A DNA stretch of 64,000 bases from Lineolata rhizophorae (taxonomy: Eukaryota > Ascomycota > Dothideomycetes > Lineolatales > Lineolataceae). Shown one piece after another: positions 22,829 to 34,670 of this stretch. The first letter of the stretch is position 1; each line of letters begins with the position of its first letter. Both the position numbers and the translations under genes were made by a program. The notes under the pieces are model-generated. The model was given only the letters and a program-made list of their open reading frames with translations. It did not search any database and was not told where the DNA came from. The DNA lies in NCBI GenBank assembly GCA_010093515.1, contig MU001686.1, positions 327,787-391,786 of the forward strand, given 5' to 3'.

Positions 22829-24005
22829 TTACTTCCGCTTCATTGCAATCACATCGTCGGGACCAAATTTCTCAGCTCTGACGACGCCAGCTTTCCGCAA
22901 AATTTCAATCGTTCTCCCAATGACTCCTTCGTCCACGCCTTCTACCTTGTCGGCAAACCTCACTCCTTTATACCACTCTCTCGCATCTTCCTCACTATAA
23001 TCCATCTCTCCAGCAATGAACTTGACCACCTCACCCCCATCAGCACCTCCCTTCTCTTTGAACTCGCTCGTGCCCATGTCCAACTTAGCAAAGAGATCCT
23101 CCAACAATCTCTTGCTCTCCGGTGCTGTCAGGAGAGCGGTCGTGGTAGCAATTTTCCAGCTACTCCAGGGCGTATAGATCTCGCCGATGCGCTTTATCTC
23201 GCCACTGTCCCAGTAGCGTTTCGTCGTGAAGTGCTCCCACATGAAGAAATCAGCGGCGCGGGCGTTGACGGCGTCACGCAGGTTTTGAAAGGTTGAGAGC
23301 ACTTTGACATTGAACGGTGGCGGTGGAGGCTCAGATGAGGATATTTGCGAGGGTAGTGATAGCCAGCCTTGCTGGTCGGCGAGGACGAACCCCATGATGT
23401 AGGAGCCGCTGTTGGGTAGTCGTTGGCGATTAGTTTGATGCGCAGATGCGAATACAGGGGGCTAAAATTGAACTACCAAAGAACGCCGGGGCTCCAGACC
23501 GACGACGCAATTAAGCTACTACGTAAAAGAAAGAGAGAAAAAACTCCAAGAGACGAACCTACCTCCCAATCCTACTAACCCCGATCCCCTTCCCCTTCAA
23601 ATCCTCCACCCCGCACACATCCTCCCTAGTTGCCCCCGTGCTGATCCCCCAACACAGCGGCGTCTCCACGTACGTCCCGACCAACTTAATCCCCCTCTCC
23701 TCTTTCTCGCCCTTCTCCCTCGCCGCCGCCACCTCTTCCCCGGCCGCCGCGACCCAGCCCTCAGTCAACCCGATACCGACGTCGATTTCGTCCCCGCGCA
23801 GCGCCTTCACCATGTGCCCGGTGCCGCTCGGGAAGGGCACGAGCGAGGCGCGCAGGCCGTGGTGCCGGACCGCGAAGTGCAGCGGGGTGGAGAAGTGCTC
23901 GGGGACGAAGCCGACGCGGAGGGTAGAAAGTGGGCGAGCCATCTTGACCAGATGAGATGGAGTTCGGCGGGCTAGCGTTCGGCGGGTCGGTGCCAGCCAA
24001 GACAT
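22829..24005 (-). CDS. Ca3427-like periplasmic-binding-fold protein (2 exons)
   Basis: Exon 1 ends at 23563 and exon 2 is 23408-22829 (intron GTAGGT..ACAG). From the ATG at 24005 the protein is 340 aa; other possible starts are 24059 and 23942. The fold begins LRVGFVPEHFSTPLHFAVRHHG, then GTGHMVKALRGDEIDVGIGLTEGW and GSGSYIMGFVLADQQGW across the splice. It ends with NLRDAVNARAADFFMWEHFTTKRYWDSGEIKRIGEI and YTPWSSWKIA. This matches the Candida Ca3427 type of type-II binding protein, related to THI5/NMT1 and SsuA folds. The ligand is unknown for most members. The stretch before LRVGF is Arg-rich and could be a mitochondrial presequence if the upstream start is used. Confidence 0.85.
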
Positions 24006-25064
24006 TATAGGGAGGTCGGCGGGGGGGTCGAGGAGTTCCGAACGCGGAATGGTTGTCAAATTCGCGTAATCGTCCTAGGTGGGAATTATTTCGGTTGGCT
24101 GAGGCAAGCGGGGCAAGATGGTCTCACAGCATTTGGGACAGGCAGAATTGGTTCGGGGTGCTATGACGGGTTTCGAGCATCGTGCTCAACTGGAGCCGCG
24201 AGGGCGAGTCGAAGTCTTGGTCGGAGCGTCAAACGCTGCAAACAAGCTACCCCCGGTCTTATCGATACCAGCCGACAGGAGCCGGCCGACCCTCGATAGC
24301 GCCACCCGTCCGGCCAATCCATGCGGCGTAACGCGCGACTAACTAGAACGACCCGAAGTCACAATTAAAGTTCGAATGACACGAATTCGCTGCTCGGAAG
24401 ATTGTGATGATCCGACAATCCCCATATTTCTGCGCCAAAACCTGCTCCTAGTGCCGTCGGCGTACTCCGTACATAGTATGTCTAGGACTCCCCAGCGTCG
24501 GAACCCGGAACGGTTCGCATGTGCCGGATGTCTCCGCCCTCCACCTGCAAACGTGGGTACCAGCGGCCGCCGCACTCAGCTTCAATTGGCCATTGATACA
24601 CATTGCGAACACCAGCTACTCCCAGAGTCGAGGGCTCTTCGTGAGTCCAATGGAAGTCCGCGGCGTCTAAGCGAAGCGGTCAGCTCGGCTAGCCGTGGGC
24701 CCAGGGTCTTTGTTCAGCAAGAAGGATGATCCGAGCCGCTATGCTGGATGCAGAGCTCCGGACAGCAGCTAATGTGGGACCCCGTGGCCCCTCGTCGGCG
24801 GACTGCTTCCATATCAGCTAGTGCCGCCGACGGTCCACGCCACCCGGATTGGCCTACGAATCATGCGGCTGCCGGCAGATAGCGCGCGCTGGAGCCGGCG
24901 TGGAGACAAGTCCGGAGACAGGGCTGCTCGAACATAAAGGCCAGCAGGACAGGAAGGACGGGAGGATAGATTGCACACGGGAGGAAGGTCGCCTCCGCTG
25001 CCGTCTGCCTCGAGCCCGAACACGAAGCATCGCGAGGCGTACGGACGCCGCTGCCGCCGTCACG
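24006..25064. other. Divergent promoter region, Ca3427-like / P450
   Basis: This 1.06-kb stretch has no convincing gene. Short open frames have no family features and no splice partners. Several cggccg/ccgg-type palindromes occur at 24270-24330 and 24880-24900. They are not assigned. Confidence 0.45.
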
Positions 25065-26779
25065 ATGGCTCCCGGCTTGCTGGCGCCGCTGGATGACGCC
25101 TTCCGCGGCGAGAAGCCGGTCGGACTCTGGGCTCTTTCCGCGGGAGCGGTTCTGGTAAGCGCTCTCGCCTCCCACCCGTGGTTCGCGCGGCCGAGACTGA
25201 CCCGTGCCGGCGCTGAAGCTTTGCGCGTACCTTCTCGGGGTCGCCGTCTACCGCCTGTGCTTCCACCCGCTGGCCCGGTACCCCGGCCCCAAGCTCTCCG
25301 CCGTGTCGAGCATCCCCTTCGCCCTCAGCTTGATGAGGGGCGATGCCGCGCACGACGCCCTGTGGCTGCACGAAAAGTACGGCGACGTCGTCCGCATCAC
25401 GCCGAACCAGCTCTCTTTCACCCATCCGGACGCGTGGCAGGACATCTACAACTACAAGCTCGACCGTCCGCACTTCGTCAAGGAGCTCACCGGATATCCT
25501 GAGTCGATCAGCAAAATCCCGAGCATTCAAATCGCCGATGACGCGCGCTGGAGCATCCACCGGCGGCTGCTCGCCCACGGCTTCTCCGAAAAGGCGTTGC
25601 GGGAACATCGGCTGCCCCTGCTAGAATCGTACACGCAGAAGCTGCTCGAATCGTTGCGCAGGCACGTCTCGGGGCCGTCGCAGGGCAAGGTCGACATCGG
25701 GCGCCTGCTCAACTTCACCACGTTCGACTTGACAGCCGACCTGACCTTTGGCAAATCGCTGCAGTGCCTCGAGAGGAACGACTACAACCCGTGGGTTGCC
25801 CTGGTGTTCGACAGCGTCAAAGCCGCCATTTCCCTCAATGCGATACGCATGTTCCCGACCTTCAACGCCATCCTGGTCAGGATGATGCCGAAATCGCTCA
25901 TGCAGAAGGCGGTCGACCACTTCAACCTCTGCGTGCAGTGGACCAATCAGCGCCTTGAATCCAAGAGCGAACGGCCCGACTTCGTCCTCTTGCTGCAGAA
26001 GCCTGTGGGCGGGAAGGAACTCAGCAAGGGCGAGCTTTACGCCGACGTCCCCATCTTGCTGCTAGGCGGGAGCGAGACGTCGGCCACGGTACTGACGGCC
26101 TGCATCCACTATCTGTGCAAGAACCCGCGCGTGCAGACGAAGCTGAGGGACGAACTCCTCGCGAGCGTGCCGTCCAAGGAGGACATTACGTTGCAAAACG
26201 TGGCCAAGATAGACTACATGACCGCCGTTCTTTGGGAGACGATGCGGATATTTGTGGCGGTGCCAGGATACCTGCCGCGCGTGTCGCCCAAAGGAGGCGC
26301 TTACGTTGCGGGCAACTTCGTCCCTGAGAACGTGAGTCGCGAAGATGGACGAGTTTCCCCACTCTACTAACCGTCAGCTCAGATGACTGTGTCGACATTC
26401 GGATGGGCGATGACCCATTCTAAACGCAACTTCCGAGAGCCCTACACGTTCGCACCGGAACGGTGGGTTGAGGGCGATACGACGTGGACATCCGATCGGA
26501 AAGGCGCCCTTCAGCCATTCTCGGTCGGACCGAGGAATTGCGTCGGGAAGAAGTAAGTGTTATTCGAGCCACCTTCGAATCCCCACTTATGCTGACGTAT
26601 TTTGAAGTCTTGCATGGGCCGAGATGCGCATCATTCTGGCCCAGCTTCTGTGGAATTTTAACTTCGAGCTGTGCGAGGATAGCCAAGACTGGTCGGAACA
26701 AAGGAAAACCTACATCCTCTGGGCGAACCATTCCATGAATGTGAAGCTCAGCCCAAGGCTGGAGAAAGGGAACGCTTAA
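25065..26779 (+). CDS. Cytochrome P450 monooxygenase (4 exons)
   Basis: Exons 25065-25154, 25219-26331, 26383-26552 and 26608-26779 give 514 aa. An N-terminal membrane anchor (LWALSAGAVL joined to LCAYLLGVAVYRL) is followed by the hinge HPLARYPGPKLSAVS. P450 signatures: the I-helix LLLGGSETSATVL (oxygen-binding), ExxR in LWETMR, the PPRVSPKGG-type loop, the PERF-type motif FAPERW and the haem loop PFSVGPRNCVGKN with its Cys thiolate ligand. The ER-anchored microsomal type with a PKGG motif fits fungal clans that hydroxylate polyketides, terpenes or alkaloids, such as the trichothecene C-15 hydroxylase group. The substrate cannot be told. It opens a run of oxidative tailoring genes. All key residues are intact. 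Confidence 0.93.
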
Positions 26780-27844
26780 TCCATCTCGTTGGCACGGTTG
26801 GGTTAGGTCTCAATGTATATTCTGTGGATTTCTCTAGCGCGGAACTCAATTCGTTCGAACTATCTAGGGGCTAGCTCAATTGGCTGCACCGATACATCAT
26901 TCCAAATCCATCAATGCGGCTGCTTCGAAACTCAGTAACTAAGTGCCGTACGGAGCGTATGCTGCAAAATTCGACTTCCTGAAGGGCGGTGAAACAGGTG
27001 CGCAGTGATCACTCGCGCATGAGACAGCGTCCACTATCGCGGGTGCGGTCCGGAATGGAACGGGCCGCAGCATCCAGTCAGGTGGCGCCAGCGCTGCATC
27101 GCTGCTCGTTCTTTGCATCGATAGCGAGCTCCGGCGACTCGGGCGTCGGGACGAAGGTCCAGGCCCGTCGTTCGCCAGGGTCCCGGGATCGCGTTTTTGC
27201 GAAACGGTGACATGGACCCGGTCGCCTGCTTGATCTTCGTCCTTCGCAAACCCGCCACAGACATGCCCACGCCATCCCAACCCCCGCAAACGCCGCGAGT
27301 GGCATCTCGGCGCACGGCTGAAATCCTGCATTGGTCCCGGGCTTCAACACTCCCAACCGTACTGCGTACCAGGGTAAGAATCTGCCTAGCCTGGCCGCCC
27401 GGCGCCGAGACCTTCCACATGTAATGCAGCTCAGCTCCACTTCCCGCCGGATGTATTGCCGCATCGCCTCGAGCTTCCGGAAGGAATTGGAATGAGGAGA
27501 ACGCCCGCCAGCCCCGCAGGCCGCGTGCGGCCAGACTATGCCGCATCGCGGATAGCGAGCCCGAACCCATGCGACGCTACGGCGCGCGTCTGAGAGGTCC
27601 TGCCCGCCCAACTCACTCCACTTTAATCGCGAACGCGCAGCCTCAAAACAACTGCACCGGCGTATGCGACTCTCTCTGCCCGAGCAATTATGGCCTGAGC
27701 GCACGGCCTTGCGAGTTGCTTCTTCTCTGCACCACTTCTTCCTTCGCTTCGATACTTTTAGGTATCTTTATGAGAGCGAATGAGCCGATTGCCCACCGCT
27801 TGCCTGCCCACACAACTCCTGAACACCCGCACTAGCGAGACGCA
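26780..27844. other. Intergenic, between P450 and methyltransferase
   Basis: This is the 3' flank of the P450 and the promoter of the methyltransferase. Overlapping minus-strand frames (130-208 codons, 26939-27704) share the same bases in three frames and have no domain features. They are treated as chance frames. Nothing else was recognised. Confidence 0.45.
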
Positions 27845-29520
27845 ATGGCGGACGAGCTTTCGCAACAGCAGCCGCCGGTAGTTCCTTTGGACCAGGATCC
27901 CTCGGATGTGAGATGCACGACTGTTTCCATTCTTCAGGGCCGCTTTGGCTAAAAGTTTCTCCCATGCATGAAGTCCTCCGAGACAGATTCAGCTTATAGT
28001 GAAAGCGACCTGTACGTCATTCCAGCCCGCAAGCCGCTGTAGTTTCTGGACCTCTAACTTTCCCTATAGCCGCAGCTATGCCACGTCCTTAAGCTCCAGC
28101 GTCGAGAATTACAAGTGGGAGAATGGCCGACGGTTCCACAGTTATCGAGAGGGCAGTACGTGTTCCGACGTAAGAGAACGATGGCATTTGCACCGGACTA
28201 ACGCGCAAATATTTTGCTGAAGCATACAACTTCCCCAACGATGAGCTGGAGCAGGAGAGGCTGGATCTGCTGCACTACGTCAATCTGGGACTGATGAACG
28301 ACAAGCTATTCTTAGCCCCGATTGATACGGATCGGCCTCTGCGCGTTCTTGATGTTGGAACGGGGACTGGGACGTGGGCAATGGATATGGGTGGGTATTT
28401 TTATCATTGGCCATTCAAAGTACTTATGTGCTAAAGCTTTCTACAGGTGACAAGTATCCCAATGCCGAAGTGGTAAGATAAAGTCCTTGCGGTTAAGTTG
28501 ATCTCCTCTTTCCTAACTGCTTACATTCCGTACAGCTTGGCAATGACCTCAGTCCTATCCAACCACGATGGTAGGTTCTTTTAGCATTCGCGCAGCGTAT
28601 ATGTCGGCTAATATTTAACCAAAACTAACAGGGTGCCCCCTAACGTCCACTTCGAGGTGGATGATGTGGAAAGTCCGTGGCCCCCTCGGTCACCATTCGA
28701 CTTCATCCATGTCCGATATATGGCAGGCTCAATAATGGACTGGCCCAAATTTATGAGAAACTGTCTCGAGTGAGTTCGCCTATTAATGACTCCGGTTGTA
28801 TCAGAAGCCTTTGTTTTTTTTTTTTTTTTTTTTTAGATAACTCCAACATTTGGACTCCTTTCCGCCGGCTGTGGACCGAATAATTAACGCATAGACCTGC
28901 AGGCAAACCACACCTGGCGGCTGGATAGAATTCCAAGACTACGCCCCTATTCCATATACGGAGGACAACTCCGAAGGACCAGACAACAAGTTTATAGAGT
29001 TCTTCATGCTCATCGAAGAAGCTTGCGAGAAAATGGGCCGTATCGCGTCTCCTGGGAGACACCTCAAAGGCTGGGCCCAGGAGGCTGGCCTCACCAATGT
29101 GCAGCACAGGATGTACAAGCTTCCAATCGGCCCTTGGCCGAAGGATAAAGGGCTGGTATGCGCATACCCATTTTAAGCGCGATTATTTTCAACTCTATTA
29201 TAGAGCACGCGTGGTCATATTCAGGCTAACCTAATACTCCACGTTCCAGAGAAACCTCGGAGGCGTCAACCTAACGCAGATTCTCGAAGGTCTCGAAGGC
29301 CTCACCGTCGCGCTATTTCCCCGGGTCCTGGGCTGGTCAGTAGAGCGTGTCCAAGTGTTTCTCAGCGAGGTCCGCAAGGATGCCACAAAAAAATCTGTCC
29401 ACTGTCTGCATGAATTGTATGTCGTAACCCTAGTCCACAGACTGCTCTTCCGCTCTTCAACTCAAGCCGTTGTGCTAACACCAAAACAGCCATGTTGTCT
29501 ACGGGCAGAAACCGGAATAA
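27845..29520 (+). CDS. LaeA-like SAM-dependent methyltransferase (10 exons)
   Basis: Ten exons join in one frame to 334 aa: 27845-27907, 27974-28011, 28070-28155, 28223-28390, 28447-28472, 28536-28570, 28632-28769, 28903-29155, 29250-29416, 29490-29520. Family marks: SSVENYKWENGRRFHSYREG, YNFPNDELEQERLDLLHY, SAM motif I [42 protein letters not shown], then FDFIHVRYMAGSIMDWPKF and TTPGGWIEFQDY. This is the LaeA-like (Llm) group of fungal regulators and natural-product methyltransferases. True LaeA is nuclear and pairs with VeA; this copy lacks a clear nuclear signal, so it is more likely an Llm paralogue or tailoring enzyme. Several exons are tiny (26, 31, 35 and 38 nt). Exon 2 is the least certain. 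Intron 7 contains a 21-T run. Confidence 0.9.
28814..28834. repeat. Poly(T) run in intron 7 of the methyltransferase
   Basis: About 21 consecutive T on the coding strand, upstream of the acceptor at 28902. It may act as a long polypyrimidine tract or be simple slippage. Confidence 0.85.
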
Positions 29521-30345
29521 GCATGTTCATGACTTTAACGGCCGCGGTTTTCTTTTGAACGGGGGCTCCATGGGAATTCGGGCTGTTGGAGACGGTAGCA
29601 TTTCACAAGTTTGGCGAGCATAAAGAAACTATGGCATGGCGCCCTGTGCTACGGTGGTACAACTCGGGACATTTTCGTCAGTGCAAGTACATTAGTTTAG
29701 TTCTTCATCCTTCTTACAATCGCTTTGGCGACATCGCAGAGTCGAATGCAAAAGTAATAAGTAGGGTCATGTAATGTTCAAATGCCAAGTTAGATACGGG
29801 GCTTACTACGCGTTCCAACCAACGCTTCGCTGCGCCCTACATAGTTCTACTAGTGAACGGGGTTACGTTTGCCCCGCGTCATGGACTGACAGACCGTATA
29901 ATTAGTAATAGCTCGCGCGCGTGCGAGTGGGTTCCTGGACCCATCTACACCCTCACGTGCTATCTAACGTTGATTCCATATTAGTGATTTCGGGCAGCCT
30001 TCGCGTCCGAGCGGCCGACTTTTGCTCCCGAGCGACCGGCTTTCGCTTGTCATCAATCCAGACCGTCACCTCCAGTTGCCTTAAATCCGACGACGGATCT
30101 GGCCCAGTCTTAAATCAGATTAGACTGGCACTCCAGCCCCCTAGAACCGTCCAATCGTGCGCTTGCCCGCAGGCTGCACGTGCAAACAGCAGGATCTCCA
30201 GCTAGGAAGTCATCACTCGCATAGGTCATTGCTCTGGCGCGTCAAACGGGGTTGTTAAGAAGGAAGCTTATATCAATATTCAACCGTCCCGAAAATCAAC
30301 TGATTCTGGCCGATCAAGTCAACACCTGCAAATCAAAGACTGTGG
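29521..30345. other. Intergenic, promoter of questin-oxidase-like gene
   Basis: No gene was recognised. Short frames (29586-29774, 29921-30205) lack family features. The region is mixed in base composition, with an AT-richer first half. Confidence 0.45.
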
Positions 30346-32118
30346 ATGAGCCTACGGGGTCCTATTAGATCTGCTCTGCGCCGTGCAAGGCCCCAGTCAT
30401 TCCAAATTGCCTGCCGTAGCAGTGCTACTAACGAATGGCAAATATTCACCCGGCGTAATATCCAAGCTCTCCGTTTTTCCACGACTCGACCAAAACTCGA
30501 GTCTAACATAATGGCGACGCCTTCTAAAATTGTCCTTTCCCCGGACCAGAAAGCTGCCTACAGGGTAGAACAGATATCTCCGGATTCGGCAGAGATCGCC
30601 TCCAAACTCCTACAAGAGAATCACGAAAAATATCACATCTTTTTCAATCAAGCCGGCTTTCACGTATGTATCTTGGCCTTTTTTTTTTTACTGGAACCAT
30701 GCACTTCTGATATAATTGTATAGAGTTGTTCTGATACCTACTAAAGTATCTTCGAAAGCTAACCTATTCAATTTGCGCAGAATCATATCGCGCACCATCT
30801 CCTTACAATTTTCGCGCTTGGAGCATCTCCTGAAGTCATTCAGCGCCAGTATGACGGGAACAAATCATATCAGCGTGACCAGCAAGGTGCCGACAACAGT
30901 GTTGTCGAGGACCTGGCGGATCCGGCCAAGTTCGTTCAATATCTTGGCCCCGAAAAATATTATCAGGATTTCCTTCTGTTCTTCCGGAAGCATATGGAGG
31001 AAAATGGTTGGGAGAATACTCTTAATGAATACCTGTTCAAAGGAGACCAAAAGTCGGAAGAGATGATTGCGCGGCTTTTCGGAGGTAAGCGGACTATAAT
31101 CGTATCGAGGTCGAAATGCGCATGACCTGACGGTACGACGTCGAACAGGTTTCCTGCACCCGATAATCCATCTCGGCTTTGGCGTCGAGTTCCAACAACC
31201 CGCCATCATGTGCGAGGCGCTCGCACAAACCGCCGTCCACGGCAACTGGATGGGACCGTTCTTGTTCGGGGCCGAAAAGGCAGCAAAGGCGGGCCGCGGC
31301 AACGTCGACAAGCCTCTTATGGAGATCCTCGAAGAAGTCCGGACGGACCAAAATATCAAAACGGCGGCCAGCTGGTCGCAGGGAAACAAGATGCGCGAGG
31401 GCACGTTCACGTACGCGCTGGACGAAATCATCAACCACACGGCCCAGTTCGTCGCCACGGAAGACACGCTGGAGGAGAAGATGGCCGAGATGATTCAAGT
31501 GAACAGTACGCGGTCCCATCATCTACGCACTTCCTCTCCGTTCCCAGCCCTCCCCCCCAAGCGCCCGCCGGGATACTCACAGCCCACGCGGCAGCCTACT
31601 TCACAGCCGCCGCGCAGCGGCCCCCGCACCGCGTCAAGTTCGACTTCCTCTCGATGCACGCCGTCAACATGACCGTCTTCTTCGCGGCGCTGCTCTCGCC
31701 CCGCAGCCCGGTGCCCGGCCGCGGCCGCGCCCGGCTCCTCGAAATGGCAGCGCGCGCCTCGCTCGCGCTGTACGCGTCGCGCGCCTGCCCGGCCCTGCTG
31801 CCGGCGGAGGTGGCGTCGTACGCGCCGGCGCGCGCCGGCGACGGCTGGGCCGCGCTGGGCGCGCGCGCGCGCGGCCTCGCCGACGACGGCCACGCGGCCA
31901 AGATGCTGCGCGCGCTGCGCCACGCCGAGACGTGCTGCCGGAAGTGGGAGGGCGGCGCCAAGGGCGCCGCATGGCCGATTAGGGGCGATATGTGGTTGAA
32001 GGTGGCGCATATGGGGATGGATAGCGTGGAGGCGGGCGGGCCGCATTGGGTGAGGAATGCTGGGTTTCAGGAGGCGTGGGATGGTGTGCCGTTGAGGGAT
32101 GCGGAGGCGCAGCTTTGA
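30346..32118 (+). CDS. Questin oxidase-like (AflY/GedK family) oxidoreductase (4 exons)
   Basis: Exons 30346-30663, 30781-31084, 31149-31505 and 31583-32118 give 504 aa, or 449 aa from the ATG at 30511. Residues 1-55 of the longer form are Arg/Ser-rich and resemble a mitochondrial presequence. The family core runs NHIAHHLLTIFALGASPEVIQRQYD, LGPEKYYQDFLLFFRKHMEENGWENTL, then GGFLHPIIHLGFGVEFQQPAIMCEALAQTAVH. The C-terminal part has FDFLSMHAVNMTVFF and ends MWLKVAHMGMDSVEAGGPHWVRNAGFQEAWDGVPL. The conserved His residues (HHLL, HPIIHLG, MHAVN) are present. Family members oxidatively cleave anthraquinones or related polyketides (questin oxidase; AflY in aflatoxin synthesis). The last exon is very GC-rich and less conserved-looking. 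The gene converges on an FMO. Confidence 0.9.
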
Positions 32119-32510
32119 TGGGTTGCGGTTGGAGGGAGGGGGGCGGGTGGCGTCGTGGTTGGAATGGGGTAGACGAAAATGATGAGCCTTGGCGCGAGGT
32201 GGCAATTGCAGTCTATCCTGTCGATATCTAGTATATGTCCTCGTGCGTCATGTACCGCTAGTTGTTTTGAATTTCTCCCCTCTTCCAAGCATGTCTAGCA
32301 ATATACGTAGGTAGTTTAGGCGGAACTGGATAGTCTTTGGAGGTAGCAGAGCCTAGCATACTCAGCCACATGTGGTACTTAGCTGCTTTACTAAAACTTG
32401 ACGACAATTGTACGATTCGGAATACTCCAATCTAACCAAGAGTAGACATCGATCTAGCGAAAACGTTTCACGCTCTTCACGTGGCCTCTTACGGCCATGT
32501 CCCAACCATC
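32119..32510. other. Convergent 3' flanks
   Basis: 392 bp lie between the stop codons of the questin-oxidase-like gene and the FMO. No gene or RNA was recognised. Confidence 0.5.
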
Positions 32511-34670
32511 TCACAACTCCTTGGACACCACCTTTTGCAGGGACTCTCCTCCATCCTCTTCCCTCTCTTTTTTCCATGCCTCAAAGTCAAACTGTTCCCC
32601 CAAGTCCTCCACGGACTTGACATCCTTCCTGCCCTCGCCCCTCTCCGAAAACGCCTTCCGCATAGCCGGAAACCTCTCCCTGCACCACCAATGCCACTCG
32701 CCCCACCTCGGCGGAACCTTCTCCTCCCACCCGGCCTCCGCCTCCCCACCCTCCACCTCATCCGCGCTCTCCGCCCACTCCACAAGCCAATTCACGTAGC
32801 GCCAGTCCTTGGGGAACTGCAGGTCGTGGAAGGCGGCGTCGCCGGCGTCGCGCAGGACGGCGGCCTCCCAGGCGGCGCAGTCGGCCGGGGCGGGCAGCGA
32901 CAGGCGGCCGGCGTAGAGGCGGGCGAGGGCGGCGGCCTGGCGCTCGGCGAGCGCGAAGGGCACGACGCGCTGGGGCAGCGCGAGGAAGGCGAGCGAGGGC
33001 CGCGGCGCGAAGACCAGGTGGCGGTACGCGTGGCGCAGGCGCAGGCCGGCCGGGTGCAGCGGCGACGGCTCCGAGGCCGGCAGGGTCAGGAAGGGCAGCG
33101 TGTACAGGTAGCCGGTGCAGAAGAGGAGGACGTCGATGTCGGAGACGGTGGTCGGGGGGGTTGGGGCGGTGTCTGGGGTTGGGGAGGGCGCGAAGATGGC
33201 GGTGCGGGTGCGTGGGTCCAGGGCTGTGAGGGCGGCGTGGACCTGGAGGGAGGGGTTCGCGGGTTTGGATGTGGCGGAGAGGGGGGAGGGCGTTTTCTGG
33301 CTGAGGTGGACGGGGGTGCGGGCGTAGGGGAGGAGTTGCGCGCTGATGTCGAGGCCGGAGGCGGAGGCGCCGATTACGAGGACTTTCTGGTCAGGTGTTA
33401 GATTTGCTGGGGATAGAGACGGAATATGGAAATGCGATTATAGACGTCCAACCAGACGTACCTTCCCCGAAAACTCCTCCGGCCTCCGAAAGTACTTCGA
33501 ATGCAGCACGCTCCCCGGATGATCCCTCACCCACTCCTTCAAACCGTCCAGCTCGGGCACGCACGGGGTGCTAAAATGCCCGCTCCCCACCACGACAGCA
33601 TCATAAATCTTCTCCTCCACCGTCCCGCTCGTCAAGTCCCTCGTCCGAACCGCCCACCTATCCTCGCACCAGGAGATGCCATCCTGCTCCCCCTTCTCCT
33701 TCTCCTCCTCATTCCCTTCCAGCAACCTCACCTCCTCCACTTGCGTCCTGAACCGCACCAGCCGCAGCACGCCGCCCGCCGTGTACTGGCGCAGGTAGCG
33801 CAGCACGGCGGCGCGCGGCGGGAACAGCGGCTCGTCGGCGGCGAAGTCGGCGTCCGAGAACTGCATGAGCGGCTTGGGGATGTTGGTCTCGAGGCGCTCG
33901 TACATGGGCGAGGCGAAGACGGGCTCGGCGGCGGCGGCGTCGCCGTAGGCGGAGGGAGAGGTGCAGGGGATGGCGTCGTCGCCATGGGCGGCGGCGGTGG
34001 TGGCTTCGGCGCGCGGCGCGGGCGAGGTCGACCAGATGGGCTGCTCGAGCGGGACGTGCGGGTCCGTCGACGGCGCCGTGAAGTGCGGCTCCGAGTGGAT
34101 GTTGGGCGTGTAGTTCCAGAGGCCGCCGGTGCAGGGGCGCTGCTCGAAGACGTCGATGGCGGCGAAGGCGCGGGAGGCGAGGAAGTGTCTGCATGGCGGG
34201 GAGCGCGGGCGGGGCGGGGCGGTTAGCTGCGAGATGGTCTGGCTCAGGGTGGTTCGCCTGGCGGGCGCGGGTCGCGTCCTCCTACCCCGCGCCCGAGAGG
34301 CTTGGGGTTGGGGGGGGATGAGAGGGCGGTTCTGTGGAGTGGAGCTGGAAGACGAGGAGATAGAGGAGGACATGGCGGAACTAGCAAGAAGGACATCTCC
34401 CCACGATCGAACAAACAAAAACGAAAAGGAATTGAGTGGTTGGTGGAGAGTCAAAATGGCATTCAAAATGTCATTCACTGAGCACGGACGATGGAGACAT
34501 GAACGCAGCAGAATTACGAGACGAATGATAGATGGTACGTGGTTTGCATTGAAGGAAAGGCCTACTCTGTATTCGGGAGGGAAAAATTGGAGCGGTCCTT
34601 ACTTTGCAGCGGCAATGCCGGACGGGCCGGCGCCCACGATAGCAATGCGCCGGGCCCTGATTCTCCTCAT
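32511..34670 (-). CDS. Flavin-dependent monooxygenase (FMO type) (3 exons)
   Basis: Exons 34670-34603, 34188-33462 and 33386-32511 give 556 aa. The short first exon supplies the FAD Rossmann loop (RRIAIVGAGPSGIAAAK); exon 2 follows with FEQRPCTGGLWNYTP, typical of FMOs. Exon 2 also holds YDAVVVGSGHFSTPCVPELDG and HSKYFRRPEEFSGK, where the FMO identifying motif sits. Exon 3 begins KVLVIGASASGLDIS, the NADPH-binding Rossmann loop, and continues to LLFCTGYLYTLPF. Class B FMOs oxygenate N, S or carbonyl carbon (Baeyer-Villiger) of small molecules. The first intron (34602-34189) is 414 nt, long for the locus. The gene faces the questin-oxidase-like gene tail-to-tail, which suggests joint use in a pathway. 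Confidence 0.92.

Noticed and set aside
26867-26886. tRNA A-box-like stretch (gggctagctcaattggc)
   Set aside because: No matching B box at the right distance and no acceptor or anticodon stem could be paired; at most a tRNA relic or chance.
27078-27704. 208-codon minus-strand frame between P450 and methyltransferase
   Set aside because: Two other minus frames are open over the same bases, composition is Arg/Cys/Trp-heavy, and no motif or splice partner is visible.
25065-34670. Full secondary-metabolite cluster with backbone enzyme
   Set aside because: No ketosynthase, adenylation, condensation or terpene-cyclase motif was seen anywhere in the window, so only a tailoring block is claimed.
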